From: Monarcha castaneiventris obscurior
Lineage: Eukaryota; Chordata; Aves; Passeriformes; Monarchidae
Assembly (NCBI GenBank): GCA_026261815.1
Contig: JAMPIT010000230.1
Location: 8,245,001 to 8,309,000, forward strand
Reading direction: 5' to 3'
Length of the DNA stretch: 64,000 nucleotides
Below, one piece after another: positions 60,353-64,000 of this stretch. Under the pieces are notes generated by a model. That model saw only the letters and a list, made by a program, of their open reading frames with translations. It was not told where the DNA came from and made no database searches. Each line of letters opens with the position of its first letter. Within the stretch, counting starts at the first letter, position 1. The position numbers were made by a program, and so were the translations under genes.

Positions 60353-63300
60353 TAAAAGGAAACCCAATAAAACGAAAAGCAAGCAAACTGAGAAACAAAA
60401 TTCCAGGAGCTCTTCCACATGTGGATTTTCCAGTGGTTGGTTCTGAGTCTGACCTTTTGGTTGGTTTTGCTGGAGACCTTCTTTAGAGTAGAAACATTAA
60501 CTCAGTTTTGTTTTTGATAAGGCGTTAGCAACATTTGGAAAGCCCCGAGAAGTCACTCCACATGGTGCATCTTGTGCCAATTCACACAGGACACAGCTTC
60601 ATTGTGAAATCTGTGAATTGATCTCCACACTTCTTTCATGAGAAATCTTATTCTCTTTCCCACAGTGACAGCCCATTCACTGTTCTGTGATCACATAGAG
60701 AAGTTGTGGATTTTCAGCTTGACCACTTCTAATAGCTCCACACTAGCAGGATCTGGCCTGATAAAGTGAAAATAAATTGCACCAAATATTTTAGCTCACT
60801 TGTGTTATAATCTCTGTGAATGAGATTAAAATTAAGTAGGTTTGTCATTATCGGAGTAAAATTGTTCTTTTTCTTTCTTAAAACACTAGAACTATGCCCA
60901 TATAACCAGAGGACATTTTGGTCCTAAAATCTCTCCTGCTGTTTTGTTTAGGGTATGCCTCCTGTGTCTGAAAAAAAAAAAATAAAAAGAAAAGGAGTGG
61001 GCACACTTCCTCTGATGCTGCAGGAGGAGCAGGACATGAATCATCTCTTGAGAGTTATTTTTTTCCAAAATCCTAATGTTCTGTGCATTTCCAGCTGTCT
61101 TTTGCTCCCTATTTTCTGGGTGGAAAGAAAAATCCTTGTATACACTCAGCTTTTACTTGAGAAAGTATAATTTATAAAATATTTTTTCATAAATTCTTTC
61201 CTGCAGAAATCTTTGGAACCTGCTCTGCCCTCCTTTTTGTATTGCTGGAAGTTTATTTTGAAAAATAACTAGTTTTCATCTCCTTTTCCTTTCTATCAGT
61301 GTTTCTAATTACTGTAAAATACTCTGAAGTTATCTTGTTGAGGATTAAAATCATGCAACCAACCAAAGTCTAAAGTATCAAGTCTACATATGCCGTTTAT
61401 TATAGTAGATTTTATTGTCATTTTTAGAGATAAGCAGAAATCAATTTCTGATGTCTGATATTCAGATCTTCACTTGCTGTTCTCAAAAACTTAGAAGATT
61501 AATATAATAAAGAATAATAATAATAAATAACAGTGAGCAAGTTAATTTTAGTCTCAAAATTACATCGAATCTCTAGTTAATTATATGGAGAAGATGCGAT
61601 AATGGCTATGAGCAAAACTTACTATTTTTATTTATGGATAGGTAACATAAAAACATTAAAAAAGATGCTATATGTTCCAATATCTATTTTTATTTTTTCC
61701 CTAAAATTTTAAATGCAGGCTAGGAATTGGTGTTTTATGACAGTTTTATAAAATTAAATATCTAAAATGATAGGTAAGAAAGATAAATGGATGGATAGGT
61801 GTGTATGCTATACATAGAGAATATATTGCTGCATAAAAATAAAATAATAGGTCAAGTGGAAAAATCTTTATGTTCAATAATTGTGTTTTTATGCATTTCA
61901 GTTACATCTTTTGAATTCTTTCAAAAGCGAGAAATGTCTCCCACACCTTTCTGCACAAGGCTGACAATACCCCAAATCTGGCTTCACTTGCTGATGTAAA
62001 TCAAGCTTTTCAAATTATACATTACTTTAGACAAATTCTCAGGATTCTCTACTTTCACTGTTTACCAAGGACACCTTCTGCATTTTGCCCTTCTTTGTCT
62101 TGTTAGTATGAATCACAGAAATAATTTTCTGCACTCAGAGTGATGAGATTTTGAAACATATGGCACATGGTGGCTTTGGTCCCTTCTCCACCCTCAGACA
62201 AGAGGTAAGACGTGTGTGCGTGTGGTGCCAGGCAAGGACCCTGCTGCAGAAACTTGCTTTAACTGCAGAGTGGGAGGGAAACTCCAGCTCCTTGCTGAAC
62301 ATATGAGAGCTAAGTAATGCATCCACTCCTTCCCCTTCTATATTTCCTACAACATTGCTAATATCCTGGGCCAAAAACAGTCTACCAGAAACTAACTTTG
62401 TCTTCAAGTTGATTCTGTGTCTTCATGTTTGAAAGTCTTCTATCTTAGGAGAATTTTAAAAGGAGCTTTAACTGCTTTGAGGAACAGTTGTAAGTCATAA
62501 AATAATATATCCATATAGTAGTTCTGCTGTAAATTAGAATAGTATGTAATTAAGATATTGCTATATATTATATTTCTGCCATCTCCAATGATTTGAGGGG
62601 GAAGGTCACCATGCCCAAGTCTCTGGGCGTGGCCTTGCTTGGGCCAGACTAAGAGCAGCTTTCCTTATGCAGAAGGCTAAATCAGCACTTCTCCTCTGGC
62701 ACAGCCAGAAGTGTACAAAGGTACAGCCTAAACTCTTATCTTTGTGTAGGAGAACAGTCCTGAAAATAAAGTCAGCAAGTTCCAAATCCTCACTGTATTT
62801 ATAGATAGCTGCTGTCATGCTACTTCTGTTTGACTCCAGCCAGAGAGATATCACTTTCATCTGGCATCTGCAGGAGTTGTCCTCTAGAACAGGGCCTTGT
62901 GATGCCCCTTGCTGGAAAAGCAGCCAGTGACCTCAGTTTCAGAGATGAAATTTGACATGGCTGAATAAACAGGGAGCATGATATTTTTTAGATGTCTTGT
63001 TGGGATGCTGATGTTCAGGTGTTTAAACTGTTCTTATTTGCTCACTAAAGATATTTTTTATTCTGGCAAACAAGCCTCCCAGCTCTGCCTCAATCACCTC
63101 TAACTTAAAGGCTACTGATTAGATGGGGGATTTCCTTGTAATTCTGCCTTTCCCCAGGTAATCAGTATCAAGCATAAAAAATAGGAAAGTTATCTTGCTT
63201 CCACTCTTGATGCTGTCCTGGCTCCTGCCAAGAGGGAAGAGAAAACCTTCTAACAAGTACAAATAATTTCCTGCACTGCTAGAAGCAGAGTAGTACAAAA

Positions 63301-64000
63301 CCCAGGAGTATTGAGTATTCCGAATAGTAAAGAAAGAGTAGATGTCTCAAACTACTTCTCTCCAGCTTCTCACTGAAATTCTTAATGAATGGCTAGCCTT
63401 CTTCTGAGTTCCAGCTGTTCCACTGAGCCTTATGGAGATATGACAACACCACTTTATATTTTACATTCATGTAACCGTTAAATGGCTCCCTTTCCCTCTC
63501 AGACTGAGAAATCCTCTTCTTCTGTTCAAAATATGGAACATCTGTCTGAAAAGAAGTGTCATACTCGCTATCACAAAGGATGCCTCAGATCTGATTGCAA
63601 GGGCACTTGTGTATGAATAAAATCACTCAAGTACAAAAGTATTAACCAAATTCTTGTGTACCATTTAAATGACTGATTGATGGTGATGACTGATGATTGC
63701 TGTGCATTAATGCCTGAAGCTCTATCAGGCATAAAAGCAGTATTTTGTCTTGTAGGTAAGGTACAGGTTTTGCAATCTATAGGCCAGATCCAGTGAGAGC
63801 ATGTAAAGTTTTTTAACTGTCTGTAGCTTATATTGTTTCCTGGGACTGAAATGGAATCTCCCTGCTTTACAGTACCCCCAGCCTCAGGGTGGGTGTGTGT
63901 GGCAAGCAGAGCAGTGTGTCCCATAACCATTTCCCCACCTGACAAACTGCCTTTTTTCTCCTGTACACTTTGTCCTGAGGGCCATCTGGAGGAGGCAACA
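60353..64000. other. Gene-free stretch to the window end
   Basis: No gene recognised. The patch 62600-62900 is GC-richer; on the minus strand it has a TATA-like word (ctatctataaatac, about 62796-62809) and an 84-codon open frame without a recognised domain. It might be part of an unrecognised LTR. The frame at 63571-63945 (minus, 124 codons) also lacks known features. Confidence 0.5.

Noticed and set aside
1..64000. CRISPR arrays, bacterial operons, rRNA or tRNA genes
   Set aside because: No regularly spaced repeats with unique spacers, no ribosome-binding-site-led gene series and no tRNA-like box motifs with cloverleaf potential were noticed; the CR1 and LTR content places the window in a bird genome. 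A tRNAscan and Infernal/Rfam run would be needed to exclude small RNA genes.

Overview
This window reads as AT-rich, CpG-poor, non-coding vertebrate DNA, most likely from a bird and probably a songbird. The evidence is the repeat content. There are four pieces of CR1-type non-LTR retrotransposon, two of which keep a recognisable CR1 3' end. There are also two long terminal repeats (LTRs) of avian endogenous retrovirus type, both on the minus strand. No bacterial or viral gene organisation is present, and no host gene, exon series, rRNA or tRNA could be supported. The window could be intergenic or lie inside a very long intron; the sequence alone does not decide this. Repeat family names come from remembered family features and were not checked by a search.

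Layout. 1-213: internal CR1 fragment, cut by the window edge. 213-16050: unique AT-rich DNA with a TCCTG microsatellite (956-990), small perfect hairpins (1554-1585, 14052-14076), and a diverged pair of similar segments (11927-11992 and 12682-12739). 16050-16852: the longest CR1 copy, plus strand, running to its 3' end. 20300-22917: a retroelement cluster with a CR1 fragment (minus), an ERV-type LTR (minus) and a CR1 3' end (plus) in about 2.6 kb. 22918-35447: AT-rich unique DNA with several young-looking short tandem duplications and an AT palindrome-rich repeat (27201-27293). 35448-35957: a second LTR (minus), with no internal retroviral region recognised beside it. 35958-64000: more unique DNA. 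It holds an unbroken (TTCC)30 microsatellite (43782-43901), an (AAC)7 tract, and several hairpin- or homeobox-site-rich stretches that may be conserved non-coding elements.

The open reading frames are short (the longest is 199 codons, antisense across an LTR), overlap on both strands and show no recognisable domains except CR1 reverse-transcriptase remnants. No genes work together here. The functional candidates are regulatory: two LTRs that once carried promoters, a GGAA/TTCC tract, and a few palindromic AT-rich segments. I found no convincing new biological system. The best items for a second look are the palindromic segment at 49131-49180, the repeated hairpin at 60149-60351, the paired hairpins at 38155-38226 and the (TTCC)30 tract.
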